Origin: Clostridia bacterium
Lineage (GTDB): Bacteria; Bacillota; Clostridia; Oscillospirales; Acutalibacteraceae
Length of the DNA stretch: 47,420 nt
Direction: 5' to 3'
Assembly: GCA_017622555.1 (NCBI GenBank)
Contig: JAGAQV010000024.1
Location: forward strand, 1 to 47,420
In this document: positions 13,146 to 22,333 of the stretch, one piece after another
Layout of the letters: every line of letters starts with the position of its first letter
Numbering within the stretch: position 1 is the stretch's first letter
The notes under the pieces: generated by a model
What the model was told of the DNA's origin: nothing
The model's database searches: none
Seen by the model: the letters and a program-made list of their open reading frames with translations, nothing else
Translations under genes and position numbers: made by a program

Positions 13146-16106
13146 TTATAACGAACGGATAGAATCAACGGGCTTTTTCTTTGCGGCGTTGTAAACGGGC
13201 AGGAAAGTAGCAACAATTGCGGTAAGAACGGCAATTGCAACCATAATGATAAATGAAAGAATGCCGAATACAAATAAAGAAGCGCCGATATATTCTACAA
13301 TTGTAGAATTAATTAAACCACAAATTATTATGCTAAGCACGGTTGAAAGAGCAATACAAATTATTGTGATTGTAAAGGATTCCGAGAAAAAGATTTTGAA
13401 AACGTCGGTGCTGCGGGCGCCTACCGCACGCAAAATACCGATTTCACGTTTTTTATTGGAAATTGAAACGGAAATGAAGTTTGAAAGTAAGAGGGCTGCA
13501 AACAATGCGAACACAAGACCAACGTAAAGGAATACTTTAGATAAGCTGTCAACCATATCGTCAACCATTTGAAGATTTCCTACGAATTCGCTTGAAATAG
13601 AAAGACGGGTTGATTTTTCATCAAACTTCTTGTTGCTATAAATGTTCCAGTATTCGTTAACAAGGCTTTCATCATAGCTAAAGGGAATAATTACGTTCGA
13701 ATAAAATGCATTTTTGGGCTCAATATAGTTGGTTTCGGTGTCGGAATAATATTCAACATAGTCGTTTTGAACATCCCAAAGCTTATTAAATGTATTTTCG
13801 TTAAGTAAAATACAGCTTTCGCCACCGTTTTGGTTATTAAGCCTGTAATATGCGCCAACAACATTAAACTCGTTTTGGTCACCAACTGTGGACTGATTTA
13901 CATCATCAAAGAACTTCATACCAAGCTTAAGGTTAACGTTGTCGCGCTTAAGGGCGTTGAAAAGCTCTTTAAGCTTTTCAACCATCTGCGCATCAGTAAA
14001 GGGGGTAAAGTTATCGGTCTTATCCTTTTCGTTCCAGTTGTGAATGCCGCCGTTTGAAATGTTATTAGCAAGGTCAGTGACCTTACGATATCTGTCAGCC
14101 AATGGGTAATTTTCGTTCATTTCAGCGTCTTCAATCATTGGCCAATAGATATTATTTACAAATTCGCTTAAAAGCTGTGTTGAAACAAATGCCTCTTTGT
14201 CGCCGGGCTCGTTCTTGCTGGTAGAGGAATAAATCTTTTCTTTTGTGTCAAGGTCTTTGGGGCGAATATACCTAGCGTTTGACCATTCTGGGTAGCTGTA
14301 CTTACCGTCAACCTTGGTGGCGGCTACTACACGGGAATACTGCGCAATACTTTCAACCCAGTTTTTGTTTTGGTCTGCCATTTGCTCGACACGGTCCGAT
14401 GTAACAAATACAAGCAGGTGAAGACTGCTTCTCATATAAGCGCCAAGCTTATTTTGCAGGCTGTAATTATCATCAGTTGCGGTTTTAAGCTCTTCATATT
14501 CAGGGGGAACCTCGCCAGTTTCTAAAATGCCGGTGACAGTATAAACCTCACCTTGAAGATTTATCTTCTTGCCGATAATTTGTGTATATTCGGTCATAGC
14601 AATAAGGTTAGAATTACTGTCGGTTATTTGGCATTCCATAAACATTTTTGCGAAATATGAGGTTATTACAATTTCGTTTTTGTTTGTGGGGTATGTACCG
14701 TTAATTTGTCCACGAAGAGAGTTACCTTCCGGTAAAGTTGCAAAGGCATAAATTTCGTTTTGCCAATATTTTGGAGTGTTTGTGCGAAGGCTAAAGCTGC
14801 CGCCTGCCTGAATGGCGCCAAAAGCGTCCTTGCCAAGTGTTTGTGAAATTTCAGCAATTTCATCACTGCTAAAGCGGGCTGAGTTATAGCCTTCATATTC
14901 GCCCTCTTTTTCACCACGAACGTACCAGATATTCTTCATAGAATAATACTTTTGAAGCTGGATATTTGAAATGCTCATATCAGAAAGGGTTTCCTTAAAG
15001 GTGGCTTCACTGTCATAAAAATTAAGGGTAGACAAAAGACCTAAAAGGGTGAAGGCTACCGTACAAAGAATAATTGTAAAGAAAAGTCGAATAGGCTTTA
15101 GGCGAAGACTTGAAACACCAATTTTTATTGCATGACGAATAGGAAGCTTTGAGCGGATAAAACGACTTTCTTCCTTGGTGTATTCTTTTTGTGGAAGCTT
15201 GTCAGCTTCGGTGTCAAGGAAAACCTCTTTTTGACCTTCATCATTTATGCGGTTGGCCTTTTTAAAGTTTTTAACGTCCTTTTCGTCGTTTGCAATAATG
15301 ACGTCATTTTTGGACCTTTTAAGGAATGCTTTAATTTTTTCAAAGTCACTTTCGTTTAATTCGCTACCGTTTTTAATGCAAAGCACGTCACCCACGGTAT
15401 TAATGTTTTCGCTTACTGCCGTTTGAGAAAGAGTGCCCTTTGAAATATCGGCAATTACTTTACCGTCTTTAAGTTCAATAATGCGGTCACCGTATTGCTC
15501 GGCAAATTCACGGTCGTGCGAAACAACAATGACAAGTTTCTTTTCGGAAAGCTTTTTAAGTGTGTCAAACACCTGCTTACCAGTGTTTGAATCAAGCGCA
15601 CCTGTCGGTTCGTCAGCCATAATAATTTCAGGTGACTTTATAAGCGCACGGGCAATGGCAATACGTTGCTTTTGACCGCCTGATAAAGTGTTCGGTTTTC
15701 GCTTGGCATAGCCCTGAAGGTCAACTTCACTAAGTAATGCTTGAATAGCCTTTTTATCTTTTGGCTTGCCTTGAAGTTCAAGTGCTAACGCAATATTATC
15801 TTCAACCGAAAATTCGTTAAGAATGTTATATTCTTGAAAAATAAAACCAATGAAGGTGTTTCGGTAGCTGTCAAAATCGCTTTGTGAAAAGTCCTTACTG
15901 CTGCGACCTTTAACTATGATTTCGCCGCCTGAGGGTGAGTCAAGCCCGCCGCAAACATTTAAAAGGGTAGACTTACCGCTGCCGCTTTTACCTAAAAGAA
16001 ATACCATACCCTTTTCGGGAAATTGAAGGGTAACGCCGTCAAGCGCATGAACGTCTGCGCCCTTTTTTGTTTTATATATTTTTGTTAAATTTACAACTTT
16101 TAGCAT
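13146..16106 (-). CDS. ABC transporter, ATPase fused to FtsX/MacB-type permease
   Basis: 986 residues. Residues 1-225 are an ABC ATPase of the LolD/MacB group: Walker A LGKSGSGKST near 38-47, Q-loop FQEYN, signature LSGGQKQR near 141-148, Walker B IIMADEPTGALDS near 161-173, and the H-loop SHD. A linker of about 100 residues leads to the first membrane helix near 335-360, then a large extracytoplasmic domain of about 480 residues, and three C-terminal helices in an FtsX domain (from about 845). This layout is typical of clostridial transporters for antimicrobial peptides or lipoproteins and of mechanotransmission ABC systems. No sensor kinase or partner permease is adjacent, and the substrate is unknown. 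Confidence 0.9.
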   Translation of the reverse strand: MLKVVNLTKIYKTKKGADVHALDGVTLQFPEKGMVFLLGKSGSGKSTLLNVCGGLDSPSGGEIIVKGRSSKDFSQSDFDSYRNTFIGFIFQEYNILNEFSVEDNIALALELQGKPKDKKAIQALLSEVDLQGYAKRKPNTLSGGQKQRIAIARALIKSPEIIMADEPTGALDSNTGKQVFDTLKKLSEKKLVIVVSHDREFAEQYGDRIIELKDGKVIADISKGTLSQTAVSENINTVGDVLCIKNGSELNESDFEKIKAFLKRSKNDVIIANDEKDVKNFKKANRINDEGQKEVFLDTEADKLPQKEYTKEESRFIRSKLPIRHAIKIGVSSLRLKPIRLFFTIILCTVAFTLLGLLSTLNFYDSEATFKETLSDMSISNIQLQKYYSMKNIWYVRGEKEGEYEGYNSARFSSDEIAEISQTLGKDAFGAIQAGGSFSLRTNTPKYWQNEIYAFATLPEGNSLRGQINGTYPTNKNEIVITSYFAKMFMECQITDSNSNLIAMTEYTQIIGKKINLQGEVYTVTGILETGEVPPEYEELKTATDDNYSLQNKLGAYMRSSLHLLVFVTSDRVEQMADQNKNWVESIAQYSRVVAATKVDGKYSYPEWSNARYIRPKDLDTKEKIYSSTSKNEPGDKEAFVSTQLLSEFVNNIYWPMIEDAEMNENYPLADRYRKVTDLANNISNGGIHNWNEKDKTDNFTPFTDAQMVEKLKELFNALKRDNVNLKLGMKFFDDVNQSTVGDQNEFNVVGAYYRLNNQNGGESCILLNENTFNKLWDVQNDYVEYYSDTETNYIEPKNAFYSNVIIPFSYDESLVNEYWNIYSNKKFDEKSTRLSISSEFVGNLQMVDDMVDSLSKVFLYVGLVFALFAALLLSNFISVSISNKKREIGILRAVGARSTDVFKIFFSESFTITIICIALSTVLSIIICGLINSTIVEYIGASLFVFGILSFIIMVAIAVLTAIVATFLPVYNAAKKKPVDSIRSL

Positions 16107-16191
16107 ATATTCAGCCCCTTAAGTTGATTTTGTTGTTAACAGTATAACATAATTTAAAAACCGCAACAATAAATATGACATAATTGTAATA

Positions 16192-16225
16192 AAAAACAGC
16201 GTGATGTTTAGTCACGCTGTTAAAA
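16192..16225 (-). terminator. terminator of the sortase operon
   Basis: AACAGCGTGA 16195-16204 pairs with TCACGCTGTT 16212-16221. On the minus strand the stem is followed by TTTTTTATT. It ends the transcript of the thiI-pncC-sortase group. Confidence 0.8.
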
Positions 16226-16228
16226 TTA

Positions 16229-16954
16229 TTATTGTGCTTCGCTTTGCTTAACTGCAATTATAAGCAAACGGGCGTTTTTATCAATGCCGTAGCAGGTTGA
16301 AAGGGTTACATATTCTTTTCCATCTTGATTTCCGTCTAAATTGTGGGTGTACCAGCTATCCGTAATGTCGGTTTTACGTACCTCTATAATATCATACTTA
16401 ACACAACCGTTAAGGGTTTCAAATTCAATAGTAGGATGTGATTGTAAATAACTTTCATCAAGATATTTGCGAAGACCGCCAAACATTGAAAGGTTTTTCA
16501 TATTGTGGCCGTAAATTATAATATTTGTACTATCAAGTGTACATCTTGCATCGATAAATGGTACACCTGCGGTTAAATGTTTTCCGTAAAAATCACGCCT
16601 TAAGTATTTTTCGGGTTGATTTGGGGTGTACATAACGGGATAATTAACACTTGTGTCTTTGATATAAACCCAACCGACACAGTCGCTGTTGCGCTCGTTC
16701 AAAAGTGCAATATTGCGTGTGATCGGCGGCGGTGTTTGTTCGGCAGGCGATTGCTCGGTAGATTCATTGGATGAAGTGACGGGCGCTTCAATGGGTGTTT
16801 CATTTGACAGGGTGGCAAGCGAAGCCAATTCATCAAACTGCTTTTCGGCTTTTTGGTTGTCTAAAACGGTTTTAAAAAGCATAACAGACGAAAACACAAA
16901 CACAGTTAAAAAAACGGCTATCAGTGTGTAGCGTATAACCTTCTTGTTAAGCAA
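16229..16954 (-). CDS. srtB: Class B sortase
   Basis: 241 residues. Membrane-anchored cysteine transpeptidase that attaches proteins to peptidoglycan or builds surface polymers. A single N-terminal membrane anchor spans about residues 7-28, followed by a Ser/Thr/Pro-rich linker to about 75. Catalytic residues are visible: H in IIYGHNM near 150, C in TLSTCYG near 220, and R in KNARLLI near 229. The order of these motifs and the VNYPVMYTPN segment fit class B. No substrate with an obvious sorting signal lies in the window, so the target is unknown. It lies 24 nt downstream of the membrane protein gene at 16979-18136. Confidence 0.92.
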   Translation of the reverse strand: MLNKKVIRYTLIAVFLTVFVFSSVMLFKTVLDNQKAEKQFDELASLATLSNETPIEAPVTSSNESTEQSPAEQTPPPITRNIALLNERNSDCVGWVYIKDTSVNYPVMYTPNQPEKYLRRDFYGKHLTAGVPFIDARCTLDSTNIIIYGHNMKNLSMFGGLRKYLDESYLQSHPTIEFETLNGCVKYDIIEVRKTDITDSWYTHNLDGNQDGKEYVTLSTCYGIDKNARLLIIAVKQSEAQ

Positions 16955-16978
16955 ATTATCAGTCCTTTAATTAATATT

Positions 16979-18136
16979 TCACCCAAAAACAGCTTGCCAA
17001 ACACTGCGGATATATTCGGTTGGGGCAACACCTTCGTTTGATGATGCCGAGAAAATGCAAACGCACAAAACAATAATTGAAAGCAACAAAATTACAGTAA
17101 TAATAATTGTTGCAATATTCAGGCGAGATGGACGGCTATCTGTATCATCTTCAAAGCCATTTATTATATCACCGTTATCGTACAGCATTTGATAACCGTT
17201 ATCCCGAATATCATTTGACGGGATATTTGGGGGTGTTTCTTCTTTATCTCTTTCTAAATAAAGGTTGTTAAACACATTTTGATATTGTTCTTTAAATGTG
17301 TTTTCTTCTTCATTTTCTTCGTTTGTTGTTTCCATTATAATGGGACTTTCAAAAAGATCTGCAGGTACTTTTGTTTCTTCTGCAGCTGTTTCGTTTATTT
17401 CGGTATAAAGAGAACTTATATCAACCGTGGGCTCTGATACCTGTAAATCTTCTTCGACAATAGGTTCTTCAATAATTAGCTCTTCGCTGATAACTTCTTC
17501 GGTTGGAATAGTTTGAGAAGTGGTATCAATAATTAAAGAATCTTCCGTTATATCGTCTTGAGTTACAGGGACTTCGGTTACAATAGGAGTCGGTTCGGTT
17601 TCAGTAGCTTCTTCTGACATATTAACAGGAATTTCTGTTTTGGGCTCAACCTTGCTTTCAGTGTTTGCCTGCAACTCGGCGGCGTAAAGCTCAGAAATAT
17701 AGGGGTGAATAAGTGTAGACATAATGTTCTTGCGAAGGGTTTTGTTGTCGGTTAAAAGTATCATAGTTTGGGGTCCGCTTTCAATGATACAACCACCGAA
17801 CGAGCCGTCGCTTGAAACCAGAGGAATAGAGCCCTTTATGATTTCAATTTCGTCATCACTTGCAATGTTGTAGGCGTTGTTATCTACAACCTCAGTAGTG
17901 GTGCCGAGAGCTTGTGATACAATTTGAATGGTGTTTTCTTCACCAAAAATAGCGCCTGCAATTAAAATCACACGGCTACGTGAAACGGCACGTGCAAGTG
18001 AATGAACAAAAGCTTTTTTGTTTGAAGGCTTGTCGGTCAAAAGTCGCATTCTACAGCAACCGCAAAGGTTGAATTCAAGTTCAAAATCCGAACTAGATTT
18101 ATAGTAAATAATGTCAGATCTTAAATTATAAAGCAT
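16979..18136 (-). CDS. Membrane-anchored protein with a degenerate CinA-N/MoCF-like domain
   Basis: 385 residues, no named family recognised with certainty. Residues about 45-155 resemble in order and spacing the N-terminal MoCF domain of CinA: SRVILIAGAIFGEENTI (in place of the TGGLGPT loop), SQALG, and a closing TLRKNIMSTLIHPYISEL. The signature glycine/threonine loop is lost, so catalysis is unlikely. Residues about 165-320 are an acidic Glu/Thr/Pro-rich linker and residues about 338-362 a membrane helix with a short outer tail. It sits 1 nt after pncC, which encodes the CinA C-terminal domain alone, so the pair may be a split and reordered CinA. Residues 25-30 contain CGCC, possibly metal-binding. 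Confidence 0.55.
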   Translation of the reverse strand: MLYNLRSDIIYYKSSSDFELEFNLCGCCRMRLLTDKPSNKKAFVHSLARAVSRSRVILIAGAIFGEENTIQIVSQALGTTTEVVDNNAYNIASDDEIEIIKGSIPLVSSDGSFGGCIIESGPQTMILLTDNKTLRKNIMSTLIHPYISELYAAELQANTESKVEPKTEIPVNMSEEATETEPTPIVTEVPVTQDDITEDSLIIDTTSQTIPTEEVISEELIIEEPIVEEDLQVSEPTVDISSLYTEINETAAEETKVPADLFESPIIMETTNEENEEENTFKEQYQNVFNNLYLERDKEETPPNIPSNDIRDNGYQMLYDNGDIINGFEDDTDSRPSRLNIATIIITVILLLSIIVLCVCIFSASSNEGVAPTEYIRSVWQAVFG

Positions 18137-18640
18137 TTAATCTTCCTCCAACTGTAAATAATTTATTAGTAAATTGAAAACCTCAACAGTGGCAGTGCTT
18201 CTTATAAAATCACGACCGAGGTTTTCAATATTAAGCTCTTTAACGGTGGTTTGGTTTTTGTCGCTTAAAGCGATGTAAACAAGACCAACAGGCTTGTTCT
18301 CAGACGGGGTTGGTCCTGCAACACCCGTTACCGAAAGACCGATATCGGCTTTTGCTATCAGCCGTACGTTTTGCGCCATTTCCGAAGCTGTAAATTCACT
18401 AACCGTGCCATATTTCATAAGTGTTTCGCTTTTAACCTTTAAAACCTGATTTTTTGCTTCGGGTGAATAGGAGCATATACCAAGCCCAAACACCGCTGAA
18501 GCACCAGAAACCGAGGTTATAAGCGAAGAAATAAGGCCGCCTGTACAGCTTTCGGCTGTGGCAACTGTCAGTCCTTTTTGGGTTAGGGCTTTAACGGCCG
18601 CTTCACTTTTATTTTTAAGTGTATTTTCCAATATAAACAC
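18137..18640 (-). CDS. pncC: Nicotinamide-nucleotide amidohydrolase (CinA C-terminal domain)
   Basis: 167 residues, corresponding to the stand-alone CinA C-terminal domain. The family deamidates nicotinamide mononucleotide to nicotinate mononucleotide in NAD recycling. The family motif TVATAESCTGGLISSLIT is at about 25-42, and GVAGPTPSENKPVGLVYIAL near 118-137. Many clostridia encode full CinA of about 410 residues; here the N-terminal MoCF domain is absent from this protein. It lies 3 nt after thiI and abuts the next gene, so it belongs to the desulfurase-thiI operon. Confidence 0.92.
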   Translation of the reverse strand: MFILENTLKNKSEAAVKALTQKGLTVATAESCTGGLISSLITSVSGASAVFGLGICSYSPEAKNQVLKVKSETLMKYGTVSEFTASEMAQNVRLIAKADIGLSVTGVAGPTPSENKPVGLVYIALSDKNQTTVKELNIENLGRDFIRSTATVEVFNLLINYLQLEED

Positions 18641-18643
18641 CCC

Positions 18644-19813
18644 TTATTCAATATAGGTGTAAATGGTTTCGCTAATGGCCTTTTCAACTAAAGCATCAAC
18701 ATCAAGACCCTTTTCTGCTTCGGCGCAGGATTCAAGCGTTGGGCGGGTTTTGGGGTGCTTTGGTGTGAATACGGTACAGCAGTCCTCGTAAGGTAAAATT
18801 GAGGTTTCAAAGGTGTCAATCTTGCGGGAAATTTCAATAATTTCTTCCTTGTCCATGCCAATTAACGGTCTAAGCACAGGCATTTCACAAACATAGTCGG
18901 TAGTCACAAGTGCGGGTAACGTTTGGCTTGCAACTTGACCCAAGCTTTCACCTGTAATAAGAGCAAGACTGCCCGATTTTGCGGCAAGCTTTTGAGAAAT
19001 GCGCATCATCATACGGCGCATAATAAGTGTGAAATAATCTTCAGGGCAGTTTTCGGCAATTTGGTCCTGAATTTCGGTAAAGGGAACAATTGCTAAGTTT
19101 ATTGTACCGCTATAGCGTGCCACCTTTGATAAAAGGGTTTTAACCTTTTGTTCGGCACGGGGGCTGGTATAGGGTGGGCTTGCAAAGTGGATTGCATTAA
19201 GTCGAAGACCGCGCTTTGCCATACACCATGCGGCAACGGGGCTGTCAATACCGCCCGAAATTAAAATTGAAGCGTTACCTGCTGTGCCAACGGGTAAGCC
19301 GCCCGCCCCTTGAAGCTGTTCGCCACGAACGTAAGCATTATAGTCACGAATTTCAACGTTTACCACTAAATCGGGGTTGTGAACGTCAACCGACAAATGC
19401 GGAAAATGCGACAGCAAAACGCCGCCAATCTCACGGCAAATTTCGGGTGAGGTTAGGGGGAAGCGTTTATCGGCACGCTTGGCTTCAACCTTAAAGGTTT
19501 TGACTTTTTTAAGGTCTTCACGCAAATAATCGGGTGATTTTGCAATAATATCGTCCATATCTTTTTCGCAAACACAGGCACGGCTAAAGCCCGCAATACC
19601 AAATACACGCTTTATTCTTTCTAAAGCTTCGGCAAAATCGAAGCTTTCGTCCTTTGGTTCAATAAAAATGGTGGACTGTGCTTTGCGGATATTACATTCA
19701 CCCAAATCACGAATGCTTTTGCGAATATTTTTAATTAAAATATCTTCAAAATTGCAACGGTTAAGACCCTTAAGGGTTAATTCACCGTTTTTTATAAGTA
19801 TAATTTCTTTCAT
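18644..19813 (-). CDS. thiI: tRNA 4-thiouridine synthase ThiI
   Basis: 389 residues, the short form without a rhodanese domain. It adenylates U8 of tRNA and inserts sulfur received from a cysteine desulfurase. An N-terminal ferredoxin-like plus THUMP region covers about 1-165; the PP-loop SGGIDSPVAAW is near 185-195; a conserved ITGESLGQVASQT stretch is near 280 and a C-x-x-C-x-x-F segment (EDCCTVFTP) near 348. The start overlaps the desulfurase stop by four bases (ATGA), so the two are translationally coupled, as in the nifZ-thiI pair of Bacillus. Confidence 0.95.
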   Translation of the reverse strand: MKEIILIKNGELTLKGLNRCNFEDILIKNIRKSIRDLGECNIRKAQSTIFIEPKDESFDFAEALERIKRVFGIAGFSRACVCEKDMDDIIAKSPDYLREDLKKVKTFKVEAKRADKRFPLTSPEICREIGGVLLSHFPHLSVDVHNPDLVVNVEIRDYNAYVRGEQLQGAGGLPVGTAGNASILISGGIDSPVAAWCMAKRGLRLNAIHFASPPYTSPRAEQKVKTLLSKVARYSGTINLAIVPFTEIQDQIAENCPEDYFTLIMRRMMMRISQKLAAKSGSLALITGESLGQVASQTLPALVTTDYVCEMPVLRPLIGMDKEEIIEISRKIDTFETSILPYEDCCTVFTPKHPKTRPTLESCAEAEKGLDVDALVEKAISETIYTYIE

Positions 19814-20949
19814 TTTAAAACCTTTCTAAGCTGACCTTTAGCAACCTTAAGTGCTTCATAAAGCTGGTCAATATCTTGCTTTTGGGTTGTGTGGGAAAAG
19901 CTGATGCGAAGCATAGAATCAATAAGCTTGTCCGCAAGTCCGAGTTCTTTTAAAACATAGCTTTGGTTACCCTTTGCGCAGGCGCTTCCGCTTGAAACAT
20001 AAATTTCACGGCTTTCTAAAAAGTGAAGCAAGGTTTCGCTTCTGTATCCCGGTATAGATATGTTAAGTATGTAGGGTAGACCGTCATCAAACGAATTTAT
20101 CGTAATGTCGTTATCGGATGATAAAAGCTCTTTTGCATAATTATATACTTCACGCATTCGTTGAAGGCTTGGCTGTAAATTTGGTAAATCCTCAATTGCG
20201 CCCTGAAGCGAGGCAATAAGCGGAACACTTTCGGTGCCTGAACGCATACCGTCTTCCTGACCGCCGCCTGTTATAAAGGGGGCTATATGGCATTTTTGAT
20301 TTTTATACAAAAAGCCAATACCTTTAGGTGCGTGAATTTTATGACCGCTGGCTGTTAGCATATCCACACCCAGCCTTGCGGCGTTTATCGGCATTTTGCC
20401 AAAGGCCTGAACGGCATCGGTATGAAAATAAGCAAAGGGGGATAGCTGTTTTGTAAGCCTTGCGGCCTCTTCAATTGGCTGAATGGTGCCAATTTCGTTA
20501 TTAACAAGCATAATGCTTACAAGTAAGGTTTTGTCATTTAAAGCGGCCTTTAAATCATCAAGTGAAATAACACCGTTGTTTTGAGGTTTTAAATAAACAA
20601 CCTCAAAGCCGTAGCCCTCAAGCCGTTTTGCAGTTTCCAAAACCGAGGGGTGTTCAATAGTGGTGGTAATAATTCGGTTGCCACGGTTTTTACGCGCAAG
20701 TACCGACATAAGCGCCATATTATTGGCTTCGCTGCCGCAAGAGGTGAAAATTATTTCACTGTCCTTAGCGCTAAGCATTTTGGCAACTGATTTTCGTGAA
20801 GCATTAACTATATCTTCAGCGTTCATACCCAAAATGTGTAGGGAAGAGGGGTTGCCCCAATTATCCGTTAAGGCCTTGTTCATATATTCAACAGCCTTTT
20901 TACACGGCTTTGTCGTGGCAGAATTGTCAAGATAAATTATTTGCTTCAC
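19810..20949 (-). CDS. iscS: Cysteine desulfurase (NifS/IscS class, ThiI partner)
   Basis: About 380 residues. PLP enzyme that takes sulfur from cysteine. Visible: IYLDNSATT at the N-terminus, the Schiff-base lysine in TASGHKIHAPKG near 205, and the catalytic loop SSGSACAKGNQS near 330. The start is unsettled. The frame opens at GTG 20967, but a sigma-A promoter (TTGTGT at 21001-20996, TATAAT at 20978-20973) predicts transcription starting at about 20966, too late for it. GTG 20949 is given here. A GGGGGTGA ribosome binding site instead points to ATA at 20940, exactly where homologues have ATG before IYLDN. Confidence 0.92.
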   Translation of the reverse strand: MKQIIYLDNSATTKPCKKAVEYMNKALTDNWGNPSSLHILGMNAEDIVNASRKSVAKMLSAKDSEIIFTSCGSEANNMALMSVLARKNRGNRIITTTIEHPSVLETAKRLEGYGFEVVYLKPQNNGVISLDDLKAALNDKTLLVSIMLVNNEIGTIQPIEEAARLTKQLSPFAYFHTDAVQAFGKMPINAARLGVDMLTASGHKIHAPKGIGFLYKNQKCHIAPFITGGGQEDGMRSGTESVPLIASLQGAIEDLPNLQPSLQRMREVYNYAKELLSSDNDITINSFDDGLPYILNISIPGYRSETLLHFLESREIYVSSGSACAKGNQSYVLKELGLADKLIDSMLRISFSHTTQKQDIDQLYEALKVAKGQLRKVLK

Positions 20950-20972
20950 CCCCAAGTATATATACACTAAAT

Positions 20973-21001
20973 ATTATACTATATAATATTTAAAAACACA
21001 A
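20973..21001 (-). promoter_or_regulatory. sigma-A promoter of the desulfurase-thiI operon
   Basis: TTGTGT (21001-20996) and TATAAT (20978-20973) on the minus strand, spacing 17 bp. The region is shared with the divergent symporter gene. Confidence 0.55.
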
Positions 21002-21051
21002 TATCTAACATAAAATTTTTAACCTGTTCATAAAATATTGCGGTGATAAAT

Positions 21052-22332
21052 GTGCTGGAATTTACATTAAATTTATTTTCAGGTGCCGTGCCCTTTTGTT
21101 TAACGTTAATAGTAGGCGGGTATTTAACCTTTAAAACACGCTTTTTTCAGTTTAGAAATTTTGGGGCTTCCTTAAAACTTTTTAAGGGTGAAAAAACGAA
21201 TGGAATAAGCGGTTTTTCGGCGATGTGTAATTCGCTGTCTGCCGCTATTGGAACGGGTAATATCGTTGGCGTTGCGGCGGCAATTACACTAGGTGGTGCG
21301 GGCGCTGTTTTTTGGATGTGGGTAAGCTCATTTTTAGGTATGGTGATAAAAGCGGGCGAAATTGCGCTTGGTGTTTTTTACCGTGAAAAAACAGATGGTG
21401 GCCCGCACATTTACATAAAAAACGCCTGTCCAAAAGGTGTCGGATTTTTGGCTATAATATTTGCTGTTATTGGGGTTTTAGCATCACTTTTTTGTGGCAA
21501 TATGACACAAATAAATGCGGCGGTATCGGGCGTGTCGGAAAGTGTTTTAATAAAGCTTTTAGTTGGTGTAATTGCCGCTTTTATTACAGGCTTTGTTATA
21601 TGTGGCGGAACTCAAAAAATTGCAAGGTTTTTAAGCGGAATGCTGCCATTTATGGCGGTTTTGTATATTGCTTTGTGTTTGGGTGTTATTTTTCGAAATT
21701 TTAATGCTTTACCAAACGCTTTTAAAAGCATTTTTTGGGGGGCTTTTTATCCCAAATCGGTAACGGGCGGGGCGGTAGGGAGCATATTAAATGTAATTTC
21801 TATTGGTGCTTCAAAGGGTATCTTTTCAAATGAAGCAGGGGTTGGTACCGCCGCAATTGCTCATTCTGCTGTTTTAGGTGCAAAGCCCTTTAAACAAAGC
21901 CTTTACGGCATTTTTGAGGTGTTTATAGATACTACGCTTTTATGTACCCTAACTGCATTGACAATTTTAACAAGTGGCGTTATTATAGAATATAACGCAC
22001 CGCCCAATTCGGCACTTACTGTGGGGGCGCTTTCTACCATTTACGGCAACGCCTCATCGTTGATTTTAAATGCAATGCTGTTGCTTTTTGGAGTTTCGAG
22101 TGTTATTGGTTGGGCAAGCTACGGCATAAGCTTTTGTCGGTTTTTGTTTCAAAAAAACGGGGAACGGCTTTTTGTTTTGATCTATCCGTTCTTTTGTGTT
22201 TTGGGTAGCATTTTATCAGGCAATGTTGTGTGGCGCTTAGCCGAGCTTTTTAACGGTGTTTTAGTAATTATAAACCTTTGTGTAATGGCTTTTTTGTCGA
22301 AAAAAGTTATTACGCTTTTAAAGGAGAAGTAA
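21052..22332 (+). CDS. AGCS family sodium:amino acid (alanine/glycine) symporter
   Basis: 426 residues from GTG 21052. The AGCS family imports alanine, glycine or related amino acids with sodium. The sequence is hydrophobic throughout, about ten to eleven helices, with the family segment SLSAAIGTGNIVGVAAAITLGGAGAVFWMW near residues 55-85 (only the start quoted matters: SLSAAIGTGNIVGVA), EIALGVFYREK, GGPHIYIKN, NEAGVGTAAIAHS and GVSSVIGWASYG. The start at 21052 was chosen because GGTGA lies five bases upstream; GTG 21043 lies within that site. It is divergent from the desulfurase gene and followed after 1 nt by the M24 peptidase, so the two are co-transcribed. Confidence 0.9.
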   Translation: MLEFTLNLFSGAVPFCLTLIVGGYLTFKTRFFQFRNFGASLKLFKGEKTNGISGFSAMCNSLSAAIGTGNIVGVAAAITLGGAGAVFWMWVSSFLGMVIKAGEIALGVFYREKTDGGPHIYIKNACPKGVGFLAIIFAVIGVLASLFCGNMTQINAAVSGVSESVLIKLLVGVIAAFITGFVICGGTQKIARFLSGMLPFMAVLYIALCLGVIFRNFNALPNAFKSIFWGAFYPKSVTGGAVGSILNVISIGASKGIFSNEAGVGTAAIAHSAVLGAKPFKQSLYGIFEVFIDTTLLCTLTALTILTSGVIIEYNAPPNSALTVGALSTIYGNASSLILNAMLLLFGVSSVIGWASYGISFCRFLFQKNGERLFVLIYPFFCVLGSILSGNVVWRLAELFNGVLVIINLCVMAFLSKKVITLLKEK

Positions 22333-22333
22333 A

